From contig CBFHTO010000002.1 in NCBI GenBank assembly GCA_965658765.1, positions 62,001-126,000 on the forward strand: 64,000 nucleotides of DNA. Reading direction: 5' to 3'. The DNA is from Glaciecola sp965658765 (GTDB taxonomy: Bacteria > Pseudomonadota > Gammaproteobacteria > Enterobacterales > Alteromonadaceae). A program made the position numbers and the translations under genes. The notes under the pieces are model-generated. The model saw nothing but the letters and a program-made list of their open reading frames with translations, did not search any database and was not told the DNA's origin. Below are positions 34,288-43,451 of this stretch, piece after piece. The first letter of the stretch is position 1. Each line of letters opens with the position of its first letter.

Positions 34288-36516
34288 TTAAGAACGTACT
34301 GGGCACACTGGCGTAGTGCCAAAGGGACTATTGGGAGGCGGAGAGGCCTCATCAGTTAAATCATCAGCAGCAACTGGTAAAGTAAATACTTGAAACTGAC
34401 TAGACTCACTTCCTGATGACTGCCCAAAGACGCTCAAAGTTACCCTAGTCCAATGACCAAATTGTCTTGGATATCTAATTTCAACGGTTGCTTGACCAAA
34501 TTCGTTGGTTCTCGAAATATTGTCTTTAAAGCTCACTGACGCAACATTGCCCGGCGTTAATAATCCATCTTGATTAGTATCTTCCGTTGTCGCATCTAAT
34601 AAACCATCTCTGTTGACGTCTTCGTTAGCACAGCCAGGGCTTCGAGTAGGTGTATCCCCGCCGCTGATTGTGACATATATATCTGCATCATCGTTCCAAA
34701 CCCAGAACCCGGTATAAAATGCACTATCCGCGGGTGATGTTATAGATGCACTTAACTCCGCATCTTTCACAGGTCTGCCGCTAGCGTCAGTCACAAATAC
34801 TGCAAACTCTTTTAGGTAAGTTGAATTGTCTGGTGATTGAATAGTCGAGCCTGTACCCAAACTTATGTCAAACGCGCGATCTCCAACAGTTAATGTAGAA
34901 CTGCCATTCACGCCTCCTGCACTGGCGTTTATCGTCACACCGTTGTCACCGCTAACTGAGTTAGATGTATATACCGTTGACGCTATACCATTACTATCCG
35001 TTGTAGCCGTATTAGGAGATATTTGTCCGCCAGAACTATCGGCAGTTAAACTAAAATTCACAGTTTGATCTTTGACTAAATTTCCTATTTCATCCCTAAC
35101 AACCGCGGTTATCGTGCTTGTTTGACCTTCAGGGCCAATAAAGTCTGGTGTTGCATCAACAAAAATTGAATCTACTGTTTCAGCAACAAACTCGATCTCT
35201 GCTCGTGCAGTCACTTCGTTACCCTCGTTGTCTACACCTACTGCGGAAATAGACGCGGGTCCGGCATATTCAGATGAAATAGAGAAAGTTGCTTTGCCGT
35301 TTGCATCGGTAAGCACTTCATCTACACCAACAACTCCGCCCACCGAAATATCTCCTCTGCTCGAACTGACCGTAATTAATCCGCTCTCAAAAGCAAGATT
35401 ATCTTTTAGCCACGTAATTTCGAGCTCATGCAAGGTATTTAATGACAAACCATCATCTTCGTCGCTAGCATCAGGTAAGTTAGTGAAGCTAAAATCGTCT
35501 TGTTGAACGTCAATAAAAAATGGACTATTCGTAGTATTTAAAGCACTTGCAGTGATTTCTGCTTTACCAGAAACATCTGAAGTGTAAAGCACGGTTACTT
35601 GTCCACTTGGGCCTGTTTTGGCTTCTGTTTGTTCCAATTGACCTATGGTAGTACTCAAATTGATGGTCTGATTTGGAATACCGTTACCATCAGAGTCTGA
35701 TAATACAAAAGTAATAGGTGCTGAATCATTAATAATAATTGATGAAGGGCCGTTTACGTTAATTTCCGTTCCCACAACTTTAATGGTTAATTCCTGGCTT
35801 AATGTAGCGGTGCTTGCTGTTACCGTAATATCCCGGTTCCTTTTATTGTTCTGGGTGCTCAAGGTAGCTCTGGCTGTTCCGTCGTCTCCGGTCGCTGCGT
35901 CAATATTTGACAATGAAGCCCCTTCATCTGCAGAAAAAGACACACTCACGCCAGGTAATAAAATATTCTGTTCATTTTTAACAACTGCGATTAACTCAAC
36001 GTCATCACCGCCACTTGAGGCCAATTGAACTGCACTTGCAAATAACTCAAGGTCTACAGGTGTCTGTTGCTTAGTCCCAGCGCTTTCGAAACCTTTTACG
36101 ACTTGTGATCCGTTTTCAATGCTCGCAGTTAAAGTACCACTGCCTGACAAGGAACCAACACTAAGTTCAATGACCGCTTCACCTTGTGCATTAGTTAATG
36201 CGGTTCCTGTGTCATTATTAAATTCCGCTAAGTCATCGATACTCAGCAAAAACGTTACCACTATGCCATTTTGCGCCACGCCATCTTGATTAGTAACGGT
36301 AGCGGTTGCTATGAGTGGATTACCTTCAGAAACTTCACTGCTTGCTTCTCCAGCACTGTTTGTAAACGCCAATGTAAGGTTGAACGACGTATTCACAGGC
36401 GTTGTAGGATTATTTGTTCCAGTATCATCTCGCGAAAGAGATTCTCCACCGCCACCACAGCCTGCCATAAGCAACAAGGTGGCGATCGTAATAAGTAAAG
36501 ATTGAAAACGTTTCAT
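34288..36516 (-). CDS. Lipoprotein with repeated bacterial Ig-like (Big_1, invasin/intimin-type) domains
   Basis: A 742-residue envelope protein. The start at 36516 is set by AAGGG seven bases upstream and gives a lipoprotein signal peptide with lipobox LLMAGC followed by a glycine spacer; 10 upstream codons are excluded. The rest is a string of about five to six Ig-like repeats of roughly 95 residues, each with features such as G-x-A-x-x-T-A-x-V-x-D and NGxAxxTxxS (for example DANGKATFSISSEYAG, DSNGIASTVYTSNS). Near residues 633-655 are two EF-hand-like loops (DVNRDGLLD, DTNQDGLL). Likely surface or periplasmic adhesion/structural role; no enzyme motif. No partner gene is adjacent. Confidence 0.85.
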   Translation of the reverse strand: MKRFQSLLITIATLLLMAGCGGGGESLSRDDTGTNNPTTPVNTSFNLTLAFTNSAGEASSEVSEGNPLIATATVTNQDGVAQNGIVVTFLLSIDDLAEFNNDTGTALTNAQGEAVIELSVGSLSGSGTLTASIENGSQVVKGFESAGTKQQTPVDLELFASAVQLASSGGDDVELIAVVKNEQNILLPGVSVSFSADEGASLSNIDAATGDDGTARATLSTQNNKRNRDITVTASTATLSQELTIKVVGTEINVNGPSSIIINDSAPITFVLSDSDGNGIPNQTINLSTTIGQLEQTEAKTGPSGQVTVLYTSDVSGKAEITASALNTTNSPFFIDVQQDDFSFTNLPDASDEDDGLSLNTLHELEITWLKDNLAFESGLITVSSSRGDISVGGVVGVDEVLTDANGKATFSISSEYAGPASISAVGVDNEGNEVTARAEIEFVAETVDSIFVDATPDFIGPEGQTSTITAVVRDEIGNLVKDQTVNFSLTADSSGGQISPNTATTDSNGIASTVYTSNSVSGDNGVTINASAGGVNGSSTLTVGDRAFDISLGTGSTIQSPDNSTYLKEFAVFVTDASGRPVKDAELSASITSPADSAFYTGFWVWNDDADIYVTISGGDTPTRSPGCANEDVNRDGLLDATTEDTNQDGLLTPGNVASVSFKDNISRTNEFGQATVEIRYPRQFGHWTRVTLSVFGQSSGSESSQFQVFTLPVAADDLTDEASPPPNSPFGTTPVCPVRS

Positions 36517-36649
36517 TATGTGACCCTTTGGAAAATGGCAAATCAATTTACAGTCGCTCGGTTTAGAGTGTATAAAAGGTTTTAGCTTTTGCGTTATACT
36601 TGTTAATCTTAGGTATCCAGACTAATAACCAAAACAACAAGGTCTATTC

Positions 36650-37948
36650 ATGTCAAACACAGATGGTAAATCCAATTTAACTGTTCGAATTCTTATCGGC
36701 ATGTTTGCAGGAATCGTTATAGGTTCATTTATACAAATGTTATATGACGATTCTGGCGATTTAGTATTATCGTTTTTAGGTATAAATTTTTCGCTTCAAG
36801 GATTTTTTGTTCAAGGCATTTTCGAGGTGGGTGGCAAAATTTTTGTTAACTCATTAAAGATGTTGGTCGTACCGCTTGTTTTCGTATCTTTAGTCTGCGG
36901 TGTTAGTAGTCTGTCGGACCCATCCAAGTTAGGTAGACTTGGTGGTAAGTCATTGGGCCTTTACATCATGACTACTGGGATAGCCGTTACATTTGCTTTG
37001 ATAATGGCTTTAATTATTCAGCCTGGCGCAAATTTCACCATTCCTACATCAACAGATTTTGTGGCTAAAGAAGCACCAGCACTGGCTCAAGTCATTATCG
37101 ATATGTTTCCTTCAAATCCTATAAGTTCTATGGCCGAAGGAAATATGCTGCAAATTATCGTGTTTTCCTTACTGTTTGGCGTAGCGATAACCAAAGCAGG
37201 AGATCACGGCAAAAAGATTCAAGCCGCATTCGAATCACTAAATGATGTAATAATGAAAATCGTATTAATCATTATGAATCTAGCTCCTTATGGCGTCTTC
37301 TTTTTGATGGCAAAACTAGCTGCTACAGTGGAGTTAGAAGCATTTGGAAGCATTTTGACGTATTTCTTCTTGGTTTTCTTCTTGCTCATTTTACATGCCT
37401 TAATTACCTATCCTACCCTGCTAGTGCTTCTTGCAAGACTAAACCCGATCATCCTTTTGACGAAAATGAAAGACACTGCAATATTTGCTTTTAGTTCGTC
37501 TAGCAGCAGCGCAACCTTACCTGTAACTATGGCAACGGCTAGAAATAAACTGGGTGTAAAACGTTCAGTCGCCTCTTTTACTATCCCATTAGGCGCTACG
37601 ATAAATATGGACGGGACGGCTATCATGCAGGGCGTTGCAACCGTTTTCATAGCACAAGTTTATGGTGTTGATTTGTCGACCAGCGATCTATTGATGGTTG
37701 TACTTACTGCTACGCTTGCTTCTGTGGGCACTGCGGGTGTACCTGGCGTTGGCCTTATTATGTTGGCAATGGTCTTGCAGCAAGTCAATCTGCCCGTCGA
37801 CGGTATTGCTCTTATCATTGGTATCGACCGTTTGTTAGATATGACAAGGACCGTTGTTAACGTCACGGGTGATTGCACAGTAGCGTGCATAGTTGCGAAG
37901 TCAGAAAAAGAATTAGACGAAGAAGTTTTCAACGACCGAACCCTTTAA
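36650..37948 (+). CDS. Dicarboxylate/amino-acid:cation symporter (DAACS family)
   Basis: Sodium- or proton-coupled uptake of glutamate/aspartate or C4-dicarboxylates, inner membrane. The 432-residue protein has the GltPh-type plan. The serine-rich hairpin 1 tip is AFSSSSSSATLPVT near residue 280, the helix 7 motif is NMDGTA near 322, hairpin 2 is around TAGVPGVGLIML, and helix 8 holds DRLLDMTRTVVNVTGD, with the substrate-contacting Asp and Arg-type positions (DMTRT). AAGGT precedes the ATG. The gene is monocistronic, convergent with the HEXXH gene 11 bases downstream. Confidence 0.93.
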   Translation: MSNTDGKSNLTVRILIGMFAGIVIGSFIQMLYDDSGDLVLSFLGINFSLQGFFVQGIFEVGGKIFVNSLKMLVVPLVFVSLVCGVSSLSDPSKLGRLGGKSLGLYIMTTGIAVTFALIMALIIQPGANFTIPTSTDFVAKEAPALAQVIIDMFPSNPISSMAEGNMLQIIVFSLLFGVAITKAGDHGKKIQAAFESLNDVIMKIVLIIMNLAPYGVFFLMAKLAATVELEAFGSILTYFFLVFFLLILHALITYPTLLVLLARLNPIILLTKMKDTAIFAFSSSSSSATLPVTMATARNKLGVKRSVASFTIPLGATINMDGTAIMQGVATVFIAQVYGVDLSTSDLLMVVLTATLASVGTAGVPGVGLIMLAMVLQQVNLPVDGIALIIGIDRLLDMTRTVVNVTGDCTVACIVAKSEKELDEEVFNDRTL

Positions 37949-37959
37949 CTGATAAATAT

Positions 37960-38700
37960 TTACATTACGCATAGTTGTTGCGCTATTTCACTCTTTGAAT
38001 GTGCGCAACTTCTTATTAACTTACTTTTAAGAATGTCCATTTCATATTTTAGTAGAGCTTTTTTACTATTTGGCTGGTCTTCAAGGTAATTATATACTTT
38101 TGATAGAGTGAAAAGCTTGCCGACCTTAGCTTGATCAAGTCTAAGTTCTTCTTTCACCTTATTTGCCCAATCGTCTGCCAGATATTCAGCATATTCTATG
38201 AACCGAGGAGAAGCATAATATTCATACAAGCTTTTTGTGGCATGGTGACCATATTCATGAAGTACCACGTCCAATATCGCATTATGAGCTAAATGTTTTT
38301 CTTTTGCTCCATAAATGAGATCCAAAAATGCTAAGGATATATGCACTTCAGGCCCTTCGTTGTATATCGCATAGCCGATACCTGGCAACTCCATTTTAGT
38401 ATCTATAATCAATGAAGTTGTATTCATCAACTGTAAAAGTTGCTCGTCCTGTTTTTGCTTTGCATAACGCACAATTGTGTCTTGTATTTGCGCCAAGCGC
38501 TCGGAATACAGTTGTACCAAGTGTTCCGGATGCACTGAAGTTTCATCAGGGATATGATTTTTAGATTCATAATCCCCTGCACTCACATATATGTATGTAG
38601 ATGATTTCTCTGCATAGACGATATTAGAAAACCCTGCAAAGATAACAAGCGCATAACAGTTAGCCCTATATTTAACATGTGACAGCAAAGACAACAGCAT
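37960..38700 (-). CDS. Exported protein with a HEXXH zinc-peptidase-like motif, unknown family
   Basis: I do not recognise the family. The 246-residue protein has an N-terminal hydrophobic segment that ends in NIVYAEKSS and looks like a signal peptide. Near residue 140 it carries VVLHEYGHHATKSLYEYY, the zincin pattern HEXXH, and about 25 residues later EYAEYLADDWANK, where an E or D could be the third zinc ligand. This suggests a small periplasmic zinc metallopeptidase, but the catalytic assignment rests on the motif alone. The ribosome-binding site is weak. The gene stands alone, convergent with the symporter gene and 97 bases downstream of the lol permease gene. Confidence 0.7.
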   Translation of the reverse strand: MLLSLLSHVKYRANCYALVIFAGFSNIVYAEKSSTYIYVSAGDYESKNHIPDETSVHPEHLVQLYSERLAQIQDTIVRYAKQKQDEQLLQLMNTTSLIIDTKMELPGIGYAIYNEGPEVHISLAFLDLIYGAKEKHLAHNAILDVVLHEYGHHATKSLYEYYASPRFIEYAEYLADDWANKVKEELRLDQAKVGKLFTLSKVYNYLEDQPNSKKALLKYEMDILKSKLIRSCAHSKSEIAQQLCVM

Positions 38701-38797
38701 ATAAGTAGCCGAAAAAGAATAATAATCTTAGAACGAAAAAAACAAGACTTTAGTTCGCTTCTGATTATTAACTTAGACTAATTAATGAGCAATGTAC

Positions 38798-40030
38798 TTA
38801 GTGTAGGTTTTCTACTGGAGAGAGTTTTATCGCCTGTTTAGCAGGATAAATAGTTGATAATATTGCAATCACAAGTACGAGTACATCAGTAAAAACGACA
38901 TCGACCCAACTCAGCTTGGAAGGTATGGTACTGGTAAAATATATATCACCAGATAGAATTTGAATGCCAGATATATATTCGATTATTTCTATTATTTGAC
39001 TTAAATAGAGTGCCAACAGCACGCCTATTACCGTTCCAATTAACGCCCCTTTTACTCCATGGTATAAACCTTTGTAAACAAAAATCAGCGCTATATCAAG
39101 ATTTTGTGAGCCTATGGTTTTTAATATAGCAATCTCTTTGCGCCTTTCTTTTACGCTCATAACTAGCGACGACACAATATTAAAACTAGCAACACCAATA
39201 ACAAGCGTTAGCACAATGTACACTAAGGTTTTCACCAATTGAATATCTTGGTAAAGATGACCATGAGTGCGAGTCCAATCAGACATATATGCAGCTTGAT
39301 TAAAGCTGTACCCATATTCTCTGATCAATGAGTAGGATTCAAATGCGTCTTTTAATTGAATTTCTATGTGCGTAATACGAGACTGCAACTGCAAAAGCTC
39401 GCCAAGCGTCTGCTTATCTACGAGGCCAATTTGATTATCAATCTCTCCACCAATAGTGAGTACGCCTGCTACTTTAAACCATGCCGATTGTGGTGCTTGA
39501 AAACTTAAATCTTGGGTGGTGCTTGGAAGTAAAACCTGAATTTCGTCTCCGATTTCTATATTGAGACGTTCTATTATTTTAGCGCCAAGTAGGATATTGC
39601 GATCGCCTGGCTTGAGGATACTTATATAAGAAGTGTCTACGAACTTTGCATTTAAGTATGTACTATCAGCCCCAACAAGTGAAACAGATTTCATGTCTCG
39701 GCCAAACTGTATAAGCCCCGTCGCTTTATTTAAGGTAAACACAGCTTCAACTCTCGGGTCATTTTCGACCTGCTCAACAAATGTTTGTTCGACAACTAAT
39801 CCTTTGTTATCAATGGAAAATAATTCAGCATGCGGTACGATTTTTAAGAGGGAATTTCGCAGTTCATATTCAAAACCGTTCATGATAGACAACAGCAAAA
39901 TTAAAACACCTGTTCCCAGTGCGATGCCCGTCGTGCTCGACGAAGAAACAAAACTTATGTAGTGATCCTGCCTTTTACTCTCTCTGAATCTTTTTGAAAT
40001 TTCAAATATATAACTTAGCATCACGCTCAA
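38798..40030 (-). CDS. Lipoprotein-releasing ABC transporter permease (LolC/LolE type)
   Basis: Inner-membrane permease that hands outer-membrane lipoproteins to LolA. The 410-residue protein has the LolC/E plan: first membrane helix near residues 30-50 after the amphipathic SKRQDHYISFVSSSSTTGIALG, a large periplasmic domain (about 50-265), and three C-terminal helices with the MacB/FtsX-type coupling motif VKERRKEIAILKTIG. It overlaps lolD by 4 bases (ATGA). Only one permease gene accompanies lolD here, while enterics have lolC and lolE flanking it. It may therefore be a single LolF-type permease, or the second copy lies elsewhere. Confidence 0.9.
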   Translation of the reverse strand: MSVMLSYIFEISKRFRESKRQDHYISFVSSSSTTGIALGTGVLILLLSIMNGFEYELRNSLLKIVPHAELFSIDNKGLVVEQTFVEQVENDPRVEAVFTLNKATGLIQFGRDMKSVSLVGADSTYLNAKFVDTSYISILKPGDRNILLGAKIIERLNIEIGDEIQVLLPSTTQDLSFQAPQSAWFKVAGVLTIGGEIDNQIGLVDKQTLGELLQLQSRITHIEIQLKDAFESYSLIREYGYSFNQAAYMSDWTRTHGHLYQDIQLVKTLVYIVLTLVIGVASFNIVSSLVMSVKERRKEIAILKTIGSQNLDIALIFVYKGLYHGVKGALIGTVIGVLLALYLSQIIEIIEYISGIQILSGDIYFTSTIPSKLSWVDVVFTDVLVLVIAILSTIYPAKQAIKLSPVENLH

Positions 40031-40707
40031 ACCTGAAATTGTCCGTTTTTTAAAGTCAATATCCTATCCATTTCTTTGGCTAGACTGTGGTCGTGAGTAA
40101 CAATGATGAAGCTAGTTTTTTCAGTTTTATTTATGTCTTTAATCAGAGCGAGAATCTCTGCACTACTGGCTAAATCTAAGTTGCCAGTCGGCTCGTCAGC
40201 CATGATCACCGAGGGTTGATTAATTAATGCCCTTGCAATCGCAACACGCTGCCTTTCTCCACCTGATAGTTGTTGTGGTTTATGGCTTAAACGATTGGAT
40301 AAGCCAACTCGACGCAGTAAGTGTTCAGCCTCCTCCATCGCGTTATCTTTATTTTTACGGGCAATCAATTGAGGCATTGCGACATTTTCTAGAGCACTGA
40401 ATTCGGGGAGCAAATGATGAAATTGATAAACAAAACCAAGTTGCTTGTTTCTAAACTCTGCCTTGCGTTTATCTGATAAGCCCATTAAATCTTGATTTTG
40501 GAAAATGACTTTCCCAGACGATGGTACATCTAAGGTCCCTAAGATATGCAATAAAGTACTTTTTCCTGAGCCAGAGGCACCTAAAATCGCCAACATTTCA
40601 GACTTGAATACATCGATATCTACGGTTTTTAAAATTTCAATTTGATCGTCGGCGTCTCGATATATTTTTGATATAGAGCGACCTGATAACAAAGGTGTGG
40701 CGTTCAT
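40027..40707 (-). CDS. lolD: Lipoprotein-releasing system ATP-binding protein LolD
   Basis: ATPase subunit of the Lol lipoprotein sorting ABC transporter. Motifs: Walker A GASGSGKST, signature LSGGERQRVAIARAL, Walker B VIMADEPTGNLD and the switch histidine in IIVTHDHSLA. I start at ATG 40707 (226 residues), the usual LolD length and N-terminus; the frame runs 41 codons further upstream, but that part has no family similarity. GGAGAG lies upstream at a slightly long distance. Co-transcribed with the permease gene. Confidence 0.93.
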   Translation of the reverse strand: MNATPLLSGRSISKIYRDADDQIEILKTVDIDVFKSEMLAILGASGSGKSTLLHILGTLDVPSSGKVIFQNQDLMGLSDKRKAEFRNKQLGFVYQFHHLLPEFSALENVAMPQLIARKNKDNAMEEAEHLLRRVGLSNRLSHKPQQLSGGERQRVAIARALINQPSVIMADEPTGNLDLASSAEILALIKDINKTEKTSFIIVTHDHSLAKEMDRILTLKNGQFQV

Positions 40708-40903
40708 ATTTATTTTTATTCTCTCCACTATGATAAGCGAGACTTCTCTGGATACAAGTTTACCCTGCACTGGCGAAAAGCCAAGTGTTAAATGACGCAT
40801 GAAAAGTATTAATGCGACCCAACGGAACAAAAATAGTAAGGGTAAAAAAGACCTGTTGCGTGTGTTAGCTTAAACTAGAGAGGTTATTTTTGACTTGAGT
40901 TAA

Positions 40904-40980
40904 TGGCGGAGTGGACGGGACTCGAACCCGCGACCCCCGGCGTGACAGGCCGGTATTCTAACCAACTGAACTACCACTCC
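40904..40980 (-). tRNA. tRNA-Asp (anticodon GUC)
   Basis: A 77-nt cloverleaf on the minus strand beginning GGAGTGGTAGTTCAG, with anticodon GUC at 40946-40944 within CCTGTCACG, T-arm GGGTTCGAGTCCC and acceptor pair GGAGTGG/CCACTCC. Discriminator G and an encoded CCA end follow. It matches E. coli tRNA-Asp closely in D-arm, anticodon loop and T-arm. Single tRNA gene, no neighbouring tRNA. Confidence 0.98.
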
Positions 40981-41064
40981 GCATAACTTTATGCTCGCAA
41001 CTCACGATTTCTCGCAATAAGAACATACAATGAATAAGGTACGCCCTCCTTCACTGCGGCGAGG

Positions 41065-41093
41065 ATAATACGGTGACACGTTTAAGTAGTCAA
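41065..41093 (-). promoter_or_regulatory. Sigma-70 promoter of tRNA-Asp
   Basis: On the minus strand TTGACT (41093-41088), exactly 17 bases, then TATTAT (41070-41065), followed by a GC-rich discriminator CCTCGCCGC, the pattern of stringently controlled stable-RNA promoters. Transcript start expected near 41058, about 78 bases before the tRNA 5' end. Confidence 0.75.
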
Positions 41094-41169
41094 CCTGTTT
41101 TTACAAACAAATGTTTCAATGATTAATTTTCAATCAAAGAGACTTATTCTATCTCTTCAGCTACGCGTT

Positions 41170-42636
41170 TTACGTCTCTGCTTTCTCTTTCTTTTTTGGC
41201 TTAAGCTTCGCAAACATGCTAAATAAAGACTGCAGCATAGCGTTTGGCATTCTTTTTATCAAAGCTAGGTTAACACTTTTAAAAATATGATCATTGGGTC
41301 TATTCCTAATGTGCATTACGCTTACAATAAGAATACTACCTATTAATAAAATTGACGCGTTGACGATAATTGCTAGCATTACAATTGACATACCTTCGGG
41401 TTCTGATAAAGAGCTAATTAGTTCTTCAGGTGCGATAAGTTCTTCGTCATTAGAATTGCTGATTTCTGCAATGGAATTTTCAGTTGTATCGATTTCACCG
41501 TCTATAGTATCGTCAAGATTATCCTCAATAATTGGCGCCTCGGTAACAAAGGAATACTCTGGCACTCTCAATACAATATCTCTACCGTCGTTTGTCGTTG
41601 CAAATGCCGTAATATTTATACGATAAATGCCATAGCCGGTATTCATTACCTCTATCATTTTTACCTCAGGACCACTTTCTGTCACCGAGAACCGAATAGT
41701 TTCGCCGTTTGGTTGACGGATGGCACCGTCCAATAAAAGAGACTCTATATCAATATAGTTACGATCAACGTCCAGTTTAAGTAAGTGGTCGCCTTGCTCA
41801 TTAATATCAATTTCGTGGTTCACTATAATCGGGTTAGGCTTTAAAATTACATTCTTCCCAATTTGTTCTCTTGAGAACAAAGGCGTTCTGACTGTAAATG
41901 TAGGGCGCCACTCTCCCTCTGGAATGTTGAGTTCAAACTTTCCAGTAAAGACGCCATCAGCGCTCCTTTCATCCAATCCTTGGCCATTATCTTCAAAGCG
42001 AGCAATTGAACGAGAGCCCAGTCCAAAGTTTGGATAATTAGGGTTGTTGGTGCTTACGAAGTCAATACTTAACGAAACCACGTCCCTAAAAGCGCTCATG
42101 TCGACTATCTGATCACCATTTCGCAGACGCGCTGTTTGCTTCAGGCTTTCACCCGAAAAGACTGTTGAAGGGATTGGAGATGCCATTAAAGTAATATCGG
42201 CTATGACCATTACTCGACTCTCAGGCAAAATATCGCCCAATGCCTGCCATGGCCCCGGCATAGGATTTCTCAAAGCAATCATGTCGTAGCTACTAGTTTC
42301 ATACCAATCATAGCTAGGATCAGATATCGCATTTTCGAGAAATAATTTGCTACCGTCCGGACGCACCAACACAATCGGCGCGGTTCCATAATCACGGAAA
42401 AAAATCAGAGTGACTTCTTTTACACCGCTGTCTATCCGAAAGCGATTGTCGAGTATTTGAATGCTGTTTTGATATTCATCGCCGAGCGGAATTATTTGAT
42501 CTTTTATACTGACTTGCGCGCACACCGGGCTACTCAGTATAACGAGCACCAAAAGTGCTAGCTGAGCTTTACAAAATAAACCTAGTTTTTTTTGATTTAG
42601 GTGAAACGCTTTTAATAAATACAACGCATTAGCCAT
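41170..42636 (-). CDS. Membrane-anchored envelope protein, TIGR03503-like
   Basis: A 488-residue protein. It has an N-terminal signal or anchor (residues about 23-41, AQLALLVLVILSSPVCAQ), a long beta-rich periplasmic region, and one C-terminal membrane helix (VMLAIIVNASILLIGSILIVSV, about 430-452) with a short lysine-rich cytosolic tail. Segments such as VSIKDQIIPLGDEYQNSI, PIVLVRPDGSKL and MIALRNPMPGPWQALG resemble the TIGR03503 family of uncharacterised proteins of Shewanella, Vibrio and Alteromonadales; I recall this family from memory and could not check it. It starts 3 bases after the dnaQ stop, so the two are co-transcribed. Function unknown. Confidence 0.72.
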   Translation of the reverse strand: MANALYLLKAFHLNQKKLGLFCKAQLALLVLVILSSPVCAQVSIKDQIIPLGDEYQNSIQILDNRFRIDSGVKEVTLIFFRDYGTAPIVLVRPDGSKLFLENAISDPSYDWYETSSYDMIALRNPMPGPWQALGDILPESRVMVIADITLMASPIPSTVFSGESLKQTARLRNGDQIVDMSAFRDVVSLSIDFVSTNNPNYPNFGLGSRSIARFEDNGQGLDERSADGVFTGKFELNIPEGEWRPTFTVRTPLFSREQIGKNVILKPNPIIVNHEIDINEQGDHLLKLDVDRNYIDIESLLLDGAIRQPNGETIRFSVTESGPEVKMIEVMNTGYGIYRINITAFATTNDGRDIVLRVPEYSFVTEAPIIEDNLDDTIDGEIDTTENSIAEISNSNDEELIAPEELISSLSEPEGMSIVMLAIIVNASILLIGSILIVSVMHIRNRPNDHIFKSVNLALIKRMPNAMLQSLFSMFAKLKPKKKEKAET

Positions 42637-42639
42637 TAA

Positions 42640-43302
42640 TTAAGAAAATATTTCCTGTTCTCTGGCTATGTCATCGGCAGAAGCTCTAATTATCTTTAAA
42701 TTAAGCGCACCACTTAGCTTTTTTACTTTTTCCTCACCCTCGTCACTGTCTTCCTCCCCATGATTCGCGAGCGCTAGCTTTTTTTGGCCGCCCGTCATAA
42801 GAAGATAAACATCGGCTAAAATCTCAGAATCGAGCAAAGCACCGTGGTAAGTTCTGTGTGTATTATCTACGCCATAAACCTTGCATAATGCGTCAAGATT
42901 ATTCTTTTGACCTGGGCGCATCTTTCTTGCCATAACTAGGGTGTCTAACACAGAGCACATAGCATGCGTTTTCGGGAAAGAAGCACCGGTCAGCATAAAC
43001 TCGTGATCCATAAAGCCGACGTCAAAAGGTGCATTATGGATGATTAATTCTGCCCCTTTGATAAAGTCAACAAACTCATTCGCAATGTCCTTAAATTTCG
43101 GTTTATCGCTTAAAAATTCATTCGTTATTCCGTGAACGTCGATTGCTTCTTGCTCAACCTCTCGGTCGGGGTTGATATATACATGGAAAGTATTGCCCGT
43201 TAATTTGCGTTCAATCATCTCGATGCAACCAATCTCGATAATTCTATGCCCTTCTTTAGGGTCAATGCCTGTTGTCTCGGTGTCTAATACTATTTGTCTC
43301 AT
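42640..43302 (-). CDS. dnaQ: DNA polymerase III epsilon subunit (3'-5' proofreading exonuclease)
   Basis: Proofreading subunit of the replicative polymerase core. The DEDDh exonuclease motifs are visible: Exo I DTETTG (Asp7, Glu9), Exo II IIHNAPFDVGF near residue 97, and Exo III HRTYHGALLDSEILADVY with the catalytic His and Asp near 160. The C-terminal tail is the polymerase-binding segment. The start is ATG 43302, which gives the standard MRQIVLDTETTG N-terminus (220 residues); a 21-codon upstream extension has no support. Divergent from rnhA, as in enterics. Confidence 0.95.
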   Translation of the reverse strand: MRQIVLDTETTGIDPKEGHRIIEIGCIEMIERKLTGNTFHVYINPDREVEQEAIDVHGITNEFLSDKPKFKDIANEFVDFIKGAELIIHNAPFDVGFMDHEFMLTGASFPKTHAMCSVLDTLVMARKMRPGQKNNLDALCKVYGVDNTHRTYHGALLDSEILADVYLLMTGGQKKLALANHGEEDSDEGEEKVKKLSGALNLKIIRASADDIAREQEIFS

Positions 43303-43405
43303 AATTATCTTAAGTTTTCCCGTACACAAAGCCAATATATTGTCGTAGCCACGCAGTATTATCACTCGTAATCTAAATATGGCATTAATTGCTCTTTAAA
43401 CGGAG

Positions 43406-43411
43406 TATAAT
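43406..43411 (+). promoter_or_regulatory. Probable -10 element of the rnhA promoter
   Basis: TATAAT, about 40 bases before the rnhA ATG; the -35 region (CATTAA at 17 bp spacing) is poor. The 149-nt rnhA/dnaQ gap must hold promoters for both directions. Confidence 0.45.
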
Positions 43412-43451
43412 GACTCTTAATAAGAAAACACACCCAAGAAAAGATTAATTT

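Noticed and set aside
40708..40830. 41-codon upstream extension of lolD
   Set aside because: No similarity to LolD N-termini and it makes the protein longer than the family; the ATG at 40707 gives the standard length.
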